DNA of 27,180 nt, taken from NCBI GenBank assembly GCA_024220525.1, contig JAMYWO010000208.1, forward strand, positions 25,148-52,327, given 5' to 3'. A program made the translations under genes and the position numbers. Positions 1-10,139 of the stretch are shown piece by piece (the stretch's first letter is position 1; every line of letters begins with the position of its first letter). The DNA comes from Cochliopodium minus (Eukaryota > Discosea > Himatismenida > Cochliopodiidae). The notes beneath the pieces are model-generated. The model was not told the DNA's origin. It made no database searches and worked only from the letters and a program-made list of their open reading frames with translations.

Positions 1-191
1 TGACCCCATTGAGATGAAATTGGTCTCCTGATTTCCCCTTTTTTGGGAAATGGAAATAAGACAAAAAAAGTGCTATTGGGGTGTTCAGAAATTTAAATAT
101 TTATTTTCGTTGAAAATTTTTTATCGTTTTTTCTTTCAATTTTAATTAATTAATAAAAAAAAAAAGTTTAAAAATCTATTATTTAATTGAA
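1..191. other. 5' flank of the Hsp110-TPR gene
   Basis: No gene is seen here. The stretch is A+T-rich and ends in an A-rich leader just before the ATG at 192, as for the other genes in the window. A perfect 7-bp inverted repeat (31-37 with 45-51, 7-nt loop) is present. It could be part of a promoter or of the 3' end of a gene to the left. No clear heat-shock element (alternating GAA/TTC blocks at the correct spacing) was seen. Confidence 0.4.
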
Positions 192-3100
192 ATGCAAGAG
201 GAAATTAAAGAACAAGTTACATCAACTGAAACTGTTGTTGAAAATAACAATCTTCCAACCACTGAAAATCAAGATCAACAAAACATTGAAAATAAAGAAG
301 TGAAAGAAGAAGAGAAATGCAAATATGACGTAATTATATAAACTAATCAATCTTCTTATCAAAAATATTAATAATTTTCTTTTCTTCATTTAATCTCAAT
401 ATTTTTTTTATTAAAGTCTGTATTTGGAGTTGATTTTGGTACCACCAAACTTGTTGCATCATTATCCACCAGAGATAATAATTTCCCTACTTTGGTTAGA
501 AACTCAATGAGCAATAAAGTGCCATGTTATGTGAGCTTCAAAGAAAATCGTAGATATATTGGAGAAGAAGGATTGACACATGTAAAATAAAAAGAAAATA
601 TTTTTAATAGAGATATATTATATTGAGATATAGTATTACCTTTGGTTGATATATTATATTGTGATCCCTATTGTTGGAATAAGAAAAATATACTTTATAA
701 GAATTCGTGATTAATCTTTTTTAAAACTGATTGAATTATCTTTAGAACAGATTTCCCCTCAAAAGTTTTTTATTTCTAATCATTTATATCCTCTAACAAA
801 GTCCATCATCTAAGAGACAACTAATAATTTTTCTTTTTAATAAAATTTTTTTTTTAGGCAATCAGAAATCCAACTGGTACTGTTGAAGAGGTGAAAACAA
901 TTCTGGGAAGAACAAAAGAAGAAATGGAAGAAAAAAACAAGATAAAGCCATACGAAATCGACACTTCTAAGAGCCATCCCACCATCCAAATCGATTGGAA
1001 CGGAGAAACAAGAACTCTTTATCCTGAACACTTGGCGTCTATGTTAATTACTCAAGTTGCACAAAATGTAAAAAAAAAATTTTTTGTTAATTACTTTTTT
1101 ATTTTTATTTTTTTTTAATGATTTTCTTTTATGATTTTTTTAGGTCAGCAAAGTTCATAACCCAGAAGGTGGAAAAGAAGACCACTCTGTTAAAGATTGT
1201 GTAGTTGCTATCCCACAATGTTGGAATGAGAACCAATTGCACTCTTTGAGAGACGCTTTCGGGTTGAGTGGGGTCAGAATTGTAAGATTTGTTCACGACA
1301 TCACTGCAGCTTCCTTGTGCTATGCTTTTCAAAAGAAGTTAAACGAGAATGAAACCAAAAATGTTTTGTTCGTTGATGTTGGTATAATAATTTTTTTCCT
1401 TTTTTAAATTTTTTTATTTTTTAAAATTTAATTTTAAACTCAAACATTTCTTATTTTTTTGAATTATTATGATTTTTGTAGGTCATAATTATACTTCCGC
1501 TCAAATATGTTCATTCACTGATAACAAGATGAAAATCGTTTCTACTTCGTCCACTCATACAGGTGCTCACAAGTTAGACGAGCTATTGGCACAACACGTA
1601 ATCTCCGAATTCAACAAGAAGCACAAAATCGATTTAAACACTGCTAAAAATAGTTCAAAAGCACTATTTAGAATCAGAAAAGATGTTAAAGGTGTAAAGG
1701 TAATCATTTTAATCATTTTTTTTTATTTTTATTTTTTATAATTATTTTTTTGTTTTATTTATACTTTTTTTTTTAAAGGAACTTTTATCTACTATTCCTA
1801 AAGCTACAATCAACTTGGAAGTTTTGTATGATGGTCTTGACTTTAAGTTGGACATCACCAGAGACACTTTTGAAAAACTGTCCGCTTCCGTTTTGGAGGA
1901 AATAGAGAACACTATTTTGCAAGTTACTCAAAACAATACGTTTGATTTCGTAGAAGTTATTGGAGGAGGACAAAGTAAACTCAAAAAAAAAATTCTCTTT
2001 TTTAAAATTTTTTATTATGAAATTTTTTATTATAAAATTTTTTTTGAAAATAATTTTCATTTTTGATTAGGAATTCCTTGTGTAAAGGACAGATTAGCAA
2101 GAGCTTGCGGAAAAGAACTTAGATACACTTTAGATTCTGAACACTCCATTACTTTTGGTGCATCTATTCTTGGAGCTATTCATTCAGGTAATTAATAATT
2201 TTTTTATTTGAAATTTTTATTCAATATTTTTCTCTTTTTTTTTTTTTTTTTTTTATAAGGACCTACATTCAACCAAGGCTCGAACTACATTATTGAAAAT
2301 GATCCTCTTGAAAATTTCGTTGCTAAAGATTGGCGACTTCCCGAAGAGATCATCAACCAATGTACCAATCTCGAAATAGAAATGATGACAAGAGATCAAA
2401 TCAATCATGATACTGATTCCGTTAAAAATGAACTTGAATCTTTCATCTTCGAAACAAGACAATTGATTGAACAAGGTAAAAAAATTATTTAGTCTTTTCA
2501 TTACTTATTTTTTATTTTTATTTCTTTTTTATTTATTTTAGAGGATTTACAAACTTACATCAAAGAAGAACAAAAGAGAGAATTATCTCAATTGTTGTTA
2601 GAGTATGACGAATGGTGTTGTGAAAATCATGACCAAGTTTTGGGTAAAAAATCTGCAAAAATAAAAATAAAAATTAAATTGAAATAACATAAAATCTAAA
2701 TTTATAAATTGAAGTTGAAATTAAAATTAAAAAATTAAAAAATAACTAAATTATCCTTCATTATCTTAATTATTTTTTAAAATTATCTTTATAGGAACAT
2801 ACAAAAGTAAGTTAGAAAAATTAAAAGAAGATTCAAGAAGTAATGCTAAGGAATTTTTTGAGAGATTGGATTTCTTGGAAGAAGAGAAAAAAAGATTGGC
2901 AGCAGAGACTTCCCAAAACGTTCCTGTCAAGACCAACCGTTCCGAAAAGAGACTTCGTCCTGAAGAAAAGATCAAATTGGCAGAAGAGAAAAAAGATCAA
3001 GGAAACAAACATTTTGGTAAAATTTAAAATACTCTTATCTAAATATTAATGGAAATTTTTTTAAAATGAAAATATTGGAAACATTACATAAATTCTTTTA

Positions 3101-3603
3101 AATAAATTCTGATTAACTTTTTTTTTTTCAGGTGATTTGGATTATAGTGGTGCCATCACTAGATATACTCAAGCCATTGCTCTTCTTAATGAGATTCACG
3201 ATGTACCTGAAGAAACAAAACAAAAGAGTGAAACACTTAAACTTTCTATCTATCTTAACTTAGCAATGTCCAATTTGGTAAATCAAAAAAAAAAAATTTT
3301 TTTTTTCAATTTTAATTTATTTATTTTTAATTTATTTTTTAGAAACTCAAAAATTTTGGAAAATTGATTGCTAATTGTACCAATGCTCTTAAAATTGATC
3401 CCAAAAATGTAAAAGCTCTTTACAGAAGATCTCTTGGACATTCTGGCGAAAAGCTCTATGACAACGCTTTGTCTGATTTGAAAGAGGCTTCCATCATTGA
3501 TCCAAATAACCTTGATGTCAAAAAGGAGTTGAACAGAGTCAATAATATCATCCTTAAACAAAAGGAAAACGAGAAAAAAATGTATTCCAAGATGTTTGGA
3601 TAG
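192..3603 (+). CDS. Hsp110-like chaperone fused to C-terminal TPR repeats, no SBD-beta
   Basis: Twelve exons (192-329, 417-581, 858-1067, 1144-1381, 1482-1699, 1779-1974, 2071-2187, 2260-2475, 2542-2643, 2795-3016, 3132-3277, 3343-3603) join in frame to 742 codons. Residues 1-46 are an acidic, Glu/Gln-rich leader. Residues 47-428 are an Hsp70-fold ATPase: phosphate-1 loop FGVDFGTTKL, phosphate-2 DVGH (249-252, the Hsp110 form) and adenosine motif VIGGGQRIP (about 383-391). After the ATPase there is no beta-sandwich. About 170 residues resemble the helical lid of Hsp110, with a long insert-free helix bundle. Residues about 601-742 are TPRs of the FKBP/CYP40 type, starting DQGNKHFGDLDYSGAI and ending KKMYSKMFG. 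Seen: domains and order. Known: Hsp110s are nucleotide-exchange factors for Hsp70, and such TPRs bind the EEVD tails of Hsp70/Hsp90. Inferred: a cytosolic co-chaperone that tethers itself to Hsp70/90. Start chosen because the ATG follows an A-rich leader with no upstream frame. Confidence 0.9.
582..857 (+). repeat. Long second intron with a repeated A/T motif
   Basis: At 276 bp this is the longest intron of the gene; the others are about 65-150 bp. It holds a perfect 14-bp direct repeat (GATATATTATATTG) at 612-625 and 648-661, with a related block between them. It is less T-rich than neighbouring introns. No ORF or RNA gene was recognised inside it. Confidence 0.5.
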
Positions 3604-3780
3604 ATAGACCTTTTTTAACAAAAGAAAATTTATTTAAAAAATTTAATTTATAAAATTTTGCTTTTTATATCAATACCTTTATCAAGATTACTTTTAATTC
3701 TATCTTGTTATTCCTTATTCTTTGATCTTGCAATAAAAAATAAAAAATAATAAAAAAAAATTGGTCATTTTGCACAGAAT

Positions 3781-5098
3781 ATGGAATTGAATGTGAACAA
3801 AAGAAATCTTTCAATATTGTCCATTATCTATTCTGGATTAGCTTTATCTTTAGGTGCCATTTATTATTTCAAGAGAAAGGATAATAAAGTGACCAAATTA
3901 TTGGAGGATGCAACCCATATAGATTTATCTTCCATTAACAATCAAAAATGGGAGAAAATTAAACAAGAGATATTGATATTTGGGTATAGCTTTGAAAAAA
4001 ATAAAATAAAAAAATTTTAATTCATAATCACACAAATAGATCGACTTATGCTTGTATATCTGGAGAAATCAGTGTATTGAAAGAACATAAATATTTTTCA
4101 TCACTCTCAGGAAAAGTAAATCTATATTTCTTCTTATAATCTTTTTAAGTAAATTATATATTCAACAGGCAACTGTCTGGAGGCTTGTTTCACAATTGCA
4201 TTTTGCAACCAATCCACAAATTATTAGTAAAAAAATTTCAACTTATTAAAAAATTTTATTGACAAAATCATTTTTAGAGAGTGAAAAAGACATGGAAGAA
4301 GGAGCAGTGATAGATCCAGGGAGTGTTAAAAAAGTTCCTTGTAATTTTTTTTTTTAGTTGTTTTTATTGTTTTTTTTTTTTATTTTGTGGTAAATTTTTA
4401 AATTATTTTTTCATATCTAGTTGGATTTTTGATCGAAGAGGACGATGAAAAAAGTACAATTGAAATATCTACTACGTGTCCTCACCTTTTTCCCTTGAAA
4501 ATTTATGATTCTCCTGTTCAGGTAAAAAAATTTCCAAAAGAAAATATTTCTTTCATTGTTTACAATTTTAATAGGCTCATTTGAATGAAGGTAAAATATT
4601 TTTTTTAGTTTTTATTTTTTATATTCATCCCTACTTATCAATTTGTTTTTTTTTTATTTTTTTATTCATTTTTTATTTTTTATTTTTTTTTTTTTTTACG
4701 AAAGATGGATCTGGACTTTATGAAAGAGAAAGATATTTCCCTCTTTACCCAAATAAAACACCTTTAACTGTTTTTGGTAAATTTTTTCATTTATTTTAGA
4801 ATTTTATATAATTTATTAAATTCATTTTAGTTTATTTCTTATTTTTTTTTTTGTTTTTGTTTTATTTTTTTTTTTTGTTTCAGGAAGATTATTTTCAAAA
4901 GGGGAAAACAATTTTATTATCAAACCTCAAAAGGGTGAACTCTTTGTGTGCTCTTATAAATCAAGAGGAGACATAATCCAAAAATATTCTAATGAAAACA
5001 CTTTTCGCTTACCTTTGACCGTTCTCGCCTTAAGTTTTTTATCCCCTTTGCTTGTACTCTTTTATAAAAATAATGAAGAAAATATTTCAGATAATTAA
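3781..5098 (+). CDS. MUL1/GIDE-like membrane protein lacking a RING finger
   Basis: Eight exons (3781-3983, 4040-4115, 4169-4226, 4278-4340, 4421-4521, 4575-4590, 4705-4776, 4884-5098) give 267 residues. A hydrophobic segment lies at about residues 11-30 (LSIIYSGLALSLGAIYYF), followed by a GIDE-type domain. That domain carries the pattern of mitochondrial E3 ligase MUL1: CISGEISVLKEHK, the VPFGF strand, the ERERYFPLYPNKTPLTVFG stretch, and a glycine-containing GELFVCS segment. A second membrane segment lies near the C terminus (LPLTVLALSFLSPLLVLFY). The protein then ends 11 residues later, where MUL1 continues into a C3HC4 RING. Without the RING it should not be a ubiquitin ligase itself. Known: MUL1 sits in the outer mitochondrial or peroxisomal membrane with the GIDE domain in the intermembrane space. 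Location here is inferred from that. Exon 6 is only 16 nt. Confidence 0.72.
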
Positions 5099-5365
5099 AA
5101 AACCTTCACTTATGATCATTTGTAATGATTCAAGTATTATTTAATTCATTTATTTTAATTTATTTATTAATTATATTTTCAAATTATCTTCTTGTTTGGA
5201 ATTTTAAATGTAAAAAATGGAGGATATTGATTTTTTTTCATCGTTTCAGAGGATATTGATTGTGGGAATTAAAAAACTCCTCAAAGCCTCACTTTTAATA
5301 ATTAATTAAACATTCTTATCAAAAAATAAAAAATAAAAAACTATAAAAAAAAAATACAATTAAAA
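5099..5365. promoter_or_regulatory. ABCG upstream region with a 13-bp direct repeat
   Basis: This 267-bp non-coding stretch separates the GIDE-like gene from the ABCG gene. It holds a perfect 13-bp direct repeat, GAGGATATTGATT, at 5220-5232 and 5249-5261, centred about 125 bp before the ABCG start codon. The composition is otherwise A/T homopolymer. A regulatory role is only a guess from position. Confidence 0.35.
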
Positions 5366-8300
5366 ATGAGTAATGAAATAGAACTTGATTCATTTGAAAT
5401 GCCTCACTATGATCACAAAAAGTATCACATTGATTCACTTGTAGTGAGTAACTTGAAATACACCATCGTTAAGAAAGAAGGAAAGAATCCTTTCAAGAAA
5501 AAAATAGAAACCTCAAAAACTATTTTGGATTCAATCAATCTTGATATCAAATTGGGTCAATTAAATGCAATATTAGGACCATCAGGAAGCGGAAAGGTAA
5601 AATTTAATTAATTTGTAAAAAAGTTAATCAAAAAATCTTTTTATTTATAATAGACAACATTCTTGAATTTCATGGCATTGAGAATTCAAGAAAACTCAAA
5701 ACCATTTGGTTTGTATTTAGTGAATGGATCAGATGCATATCAAAACAAGAATTACAGGAAATCTGTCGCTTACATTCAACAAGATGAGATTTTGCTTTGT
5801 CATTTGACTGTTAAAGAAACATTGACTTATGCTGCAAGATTGAAACTTCCTATTCAAATGAGTGAACAAGAAAAGATGATCAGAGTTGATGAACTCCTCA
5901 AAAAACTCAATCTCAAACATTGTGAAAATACCATTGTAAAATACACCCAACTCAAAAGAGCATTTCATTATAAAAAATAAAAAAAAAAAAAAATGAAAAA
6001 TATAGGTTGGACAACCAGGAGTTATAAAAGGTATTTCAGGAGGAGAAAGAAAAAGATTATCAATTGGAATGGAATTGATTTCAAATCCATCCATCCTTTT
6101 TGTTGATGAACCTGTAAAAAAAAATATAAAATTTATAAAACGATCAAAAATATAAAATATATTTTGACTACGATACGAATATTTCAACAAACAATAAACC
6201 AATCAACCAATTAATAAAACAATATCTCTTTTCAAATTTATTAATTTTAAAAATCTTTATTAATTTTTTATAAAAGACTTCTGGATTGGATTCAGTGATG
6301 TCATTTGAAGTGATTGAATTATTGATGAAATTGACGAAAGAAGAGGGAGTGACAGTGATAACAACCATCCATCAACCTTCCTCTGATATCTTCAAATTGT
6401 TTGACAACATAGTTCTTTTGAAATCAGGAAAGATTTTGAGTTATTGCGGGAATTTGGAGCTGATTGATCTTTTTGATAAATATGGATTGAAAATGGAGAA
6501 ATTCACGAATCCAGCAGATCATATCCTCACTGTATTATTTGATAGAGAAAATATTTATGGAGAGAAATTCGAAAATATCATCCAAAACTACCATGAAACT
6601 CAAGGTAAATTTAATAGAACATCCATAACTATTCAAATACAAAAAATTAAATTGATTTATTTTTTTTTATTTTATTTTTTTTTTTTTAATTTTAATTTTC
6701 ATTTAATTTTCATTTTTAAAGGAAAAGAAGTGAAAAAGAAGATTGGAGAATATGATGATACACAAGAAATAGTGACAAGCAAAAGTCTTTTCGGGAAAAA
6801 CAAAAATAGTCATAAAAATAATGAGAATGAACAACAAAAGAACGTTTACAAGGGAACCAAACCTTCTTTCTTCTACACTCTCCGTATTTTGACGTGGAGA
6901 AATTTTATTTCAGACTTTAGAGATCCCCAAGGTAAAACATTTTTTTTTTTAAAAAAAAAATTTTGTTTAAAAATATTTAAAAATTCAATAAAAATCAATA
7001 AAATAAAATAAATAAAAGTAATTTTTTTTTTATGAAATACATTTTAGGATTCATTTATTTGCTTTCTACGATCATTATTCAGTCCACTCTTATTGGACTG
7101 ATCTTTTTACGTATTGGTAAAAACACTCAAAAGAGTATTCAAGACAGACAAGGCGCAATATTGTTCGTGATGATCAACTTGGGTCTCACGAGCATACAAT
7201 ATGTTGTCTCCACTTTCGCGCCACAGCGAGCAGTGTTTCTAAAAGAATATTTGGGAGGGATGTACGGTGTAAAAATCAATTTATTTAAATAACTTTTTTA
7301 ATATTTAATAATGTTTTTTGACAATTTTTTTATTTTTTTTTATATTTTAATATTTGATACTTTAAAAAAATTTTGATTTTTGTCATTTTTTTTTTTTAAT
7401 AATACTTTTTTAATTTTGTCATTTTTTTTTGTTTAATAGGTTTTCCCATATTTTTCATCTGTCTTCCTTTCTCAAGTATGCAATTCATAAAAAAATTTTT
7501 TTTTTTTGACTCTTTTTTTTTTTAATACTTTTTTTTATTTTATTAAAAAGTTACCTTTACAAGTCTTAAATCCACTCTTGTTTGTTTCCATCACTTATTT
7601 TATGTTGGGATTTGTCCCAAGAGCCGATCACTTTTTCATTTTCTTCTGTTTGGTTTTGATCATTTGTTTAACTATGAATGGAGGAGGTAAAAATCAAAAA
7701 TTTTTAAAATTAAAATTTTTTTTTAAAGATTAAAAATTAAAAATATTTTGTTCCTAATATTTTTTTTTTTTTAAATATTTTTAATATTTTTAATTTTTGT
7801 TTTTTGTTTTTTATTTTTTATTTAAATAGGATACATGATTGCTTCTTCAGTTAAAGATATTCAACAAGGAGTCCAATTAGTTACCATGATTTTTTTTCCT
7901 CTAATGCTATTAAGTGGATTTTTCATCAATTCGAGCAGCATTCCTAAATATCTTATTTGGGTGTAAAAAATAATTTTTTTATAACATTTATTTAATATTT
8001 CATTTAAATTTTTTTAAATGTTTTGATTTAAATACTAAAATATTTCAAAAAATTAGGCAATATATTTCTCCGTTCAAATATGGATATGAAATACTTATGA
8101 TTGAAGAATTTACTCCACTTACTTTTGTTTGTAAACCAAGTGAATTAGTCAACGGAGTTTGTCCAAGAACAACAGGGAAACAAGTAATCAATAAAAAAAA
8201 ATTTTAAAAAAAACTTCAATTATTTCTTAAAAAATCTTTAATTTCATCTTTTTTAAATTATTTTTTTTAAATAAAAAGGTTTTGAACTTTTATTTCGACT

Positions 8301-8422
8301 ATCGTATTCACAAAGCTCTTAATTGGTCTATCCTTGTTGTTTTAATGGTTGCTTTTAATATTCTTGCTCTTGTTGCTTTATTTCATAGAGCAAGAAAATA
8401 TAAGAAGACTGGCAAGTTTTGA
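5366..8422 (+). CDS. ABCG-family half-transporter
   Basis: Eleven exons (5366-5596, 5654-5935, 6006-6113, 6277-6604, 6722-6931, 7048-7268, 7440-7475, 7551-7686, 7830-7962, 8057-8183, 8279-8422) give 651 residues, the usual half-transporter length. The order is nucleotide-binding domain then membrane domain, diagnostic of ABCG. Walker A GPSGSGKTT is at 71-79, the Q-loop in AYIQQDE, signature ISGGERKR near 181-188, Walker B SILFVDEP at 200-207 followed by TSGLD, and the H-loop His in IHQPS near 239. A charged linker precedes six hydrophobic segments, including the ABCG hallmark ISPFKYGYE before the last extracellular loop, which has two cysteines. Expected role: ATP-driven export or translocation of lipids, sterols or xenobiotics across the plasma or an internal membrane, as a dimer. 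The substrate cannot be read from sequence. Exon 7 is 36 nt. A partial tandem copy follows. Confidence 0.95.
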
Positions 8423-8986
8423 TATCTTTTTGTAATAAAATAAATTTTAATTGTAATCTTTTGATTGTCAAATTTTTTGAATGAGGAACTTTGGATCAAT
8501 TATATCGGGTTTATTATCAAATTTTATTGGGAGTTCCTCTTGACAAAAAAAAAGATTTTCTTCAAAGGCCCAAAAGTTTGAATTGAATTATAGAAATAAA
8601 AAACAAATATCAAAAGGAATTAGTTAAATAGATTTACCCAGAAGAATTTTTAAAAATGAAGGAATTTGTCTAAATACATCAGGACAACAAGCAAAACAAT
8701 TTTTCATTTTATTTTTTAAATTCGAATTAGAAATTATTTTCTAGTTTAACAATCTGTTTTTCTCTAAATTTATATTCCTTTGATTTGGTTATGTTCAAAA
8801 TTTTGATTAGAGGAAGATTGGATCTTTTTCATTGAGGACTTTAATTTTTATTTACGTCCAACATTTTGAAGAAAGGAATTTTTTTTTTTTTCGGATTTAA
8901 ATAAGTCCTTTCCTTAACAAAAATAAATAATTTTTTCAAAAGAACAAAACAAAAAAAAACAATAAACAAAACTTAAACAAAACTTA
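8423..8986. other. Intergenic stretch between the two ABCG copies
   Basis: This 564-bp A+T-rich spacer holds the 3' end of the first ABCG gene and the leader of the second. A spliced minus-strand candidate at 8468-8707 is listed separately. An 8-bp inverted pair (GAGGAACT at 8483-8490 with AGTTCCTC at 8532-8539) lies within it. Nothing else was recognised. Confidence 0.4.
8468..8707 (-). CDS. Candidate small spliced protein, unknown function
   Basis: On the minus strand an ATG at 8707 opens a 70-nt exon (8707-8638) reading MKNCFACCPDVFRQIPSF and onward. It ends at a GTAAAT donor. A T-rich intron ends with TCAAG, and exon 8538-8468 continues in frame as EELPIKFDNKPDIIDP to a TGA, for 46 residues. 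The splice signals, T-rich intron and amino-acid usage look like real genes here. The product could also be the last exons of a larger gene whose start I could not find, or chance. No family is recognised; the N terminus has a C-x-x-C-C cluster. It lies antisense between two plus-strand ABCG copies. Confidence 0.3.
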
Positions 8987-9370
8987 ATGTCAAAAGATAT
9001 TCAATTAGAAAATTTGAATTTTCCTAGTTATGAACAAAAAAAGTACCACATAGATTCACTTGTTGTGAGTAACTTGAAATATACAGTAGTAAAGAAAAAA
9101 GGAAAGAATCCTTTCAAAAGAGTTGAAACGACAAAAACTATTTTAGATTCTATTAATCTTGATATCAAATTGGGACAGTTAACTGCTATATTAGGACCAT
9201 CAGGTAGTGGAAAGGTAAAATTTTAATAATTAAATTGTAAAAAAGATAAAATAAAATCTTTTTCATGTGAAATAGACAACTCTCTTGAATTTCATGGCAA
9301 TGAGAGTTCAAGAAAACTCAAAACCATTTGGTTTGTATCTTGCTAATGGATCAGATGCATATCAAAACAA
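8987..9370 (+). CDS. Second ABCG half-transporter, 5' part only (cut at an N)
   Basis: Exon 1 (8987-9214) and the beginning of exon 2 (9276-9370) encode 107 residues that align with the first ABCG gene from its start through Walker A (GPSGSGKTT) to [13 protein letters not shown]. The identity is high and the intron sits at the same place. Even the first intron is similar (GTAAAATTT start, AATCTTTTT near the end), which points to a recent tandem duplication. The N-terminal 20 residues differ most. The frame is open up to 9370 and stops only because of the unknown base at 9371, after which sequence of a different gene begins. The remaining two thirds of the signature/Walker B region and the whole membrane domain are therefore missing from the assembly rather than shown to be lost. 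Confidence 0.85.
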
Positions 9371-9371
9371 N
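9371..9371. other. Single ambiguous base, probable scaffold gap
   Basis: The only N in the window lies inside an ABCG exon on the left and five bases from the stop codon of a minus-strand RCC1 gene on the right. Neither gene continues across it. A one-base placeholder for a gap of unknown size, or a misjoin, explains this best. Confidence 0.85.
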
Positions 9372-9376
9372 TTTAT

Positions 9377-10106
9377 TTATGAAATCATTTTGCAAATGAT
9401 ATAGATGATCGGCTTTGGAATTCTCAAGTGAGAATAAATTCTATTTTTAGTAAAAATTTGGTGAAAAGAAAGGAAGAGAGCGAAAATCTTCTTTTTTGTG
9501 GAGAGAGAGAAGAGCGTGTGTGATTTGGGAGACCATTCAACGTTCATTAATCGATTTCCATTGACTCCAATAAGTTCTCCAATAGATGGTATATTTATTT
9601 TGGTAGGAACTCTTTTATCCTCTTGATTTCTATGTCCTTTAAAAAATAATAATCAAAAATAAAAATAAAAAGATAAATTTATAAAATAAAAAACAATAAA
9701 TAACAATAAAAATGAATAAATATTTAAATTAAAAAAAGTAAAACCTATTTTTAAAAATAAAAATTTAAAAAATATTTTAAAAAAGAAGAAAATATTGAAA
9801 AAATATGAAAAAAAGTTTTTATTTTTACCTAATTGACCATCTCCGTTCCAACCCCAAGTGTAAATGTCTTTGTTCGTTGCAATGATGTTGTGGTCAAAAA
9901 GAGAAGCAGATATTTTGATGGGCTCTTTATTAGGGTCGAATTCCAAGATTTTGACAGGTTGAGAAGCACTTGAAGTGTCATTGTTTCCCAACTGCCCAAA
10001 CCTATAAAAAATCAAAAAATAAAAAATTTGAAATAAAAAATAATAATTTGAAATAAAAAATAAAAAATTTGAAATAAAAATAAAATAAAATATAAAAATT
10101 TGAAAT

Positions 10107-10139
<33 letters not shown>

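Larger units (their letters stand above)
5366..9370 (+). repeat. Tandem ABCG duplication
   Basis: The segment 5366-5750 is repeated at 8987-9370 in the same orientation, about 3.6 kb apart. The copies share exon 1, intron 1 position and the start of exon 2. They differ mainly in the first 20 codons and at scattered silent and conservative sites, so both appear to be under selection. Confidence 0.85.
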
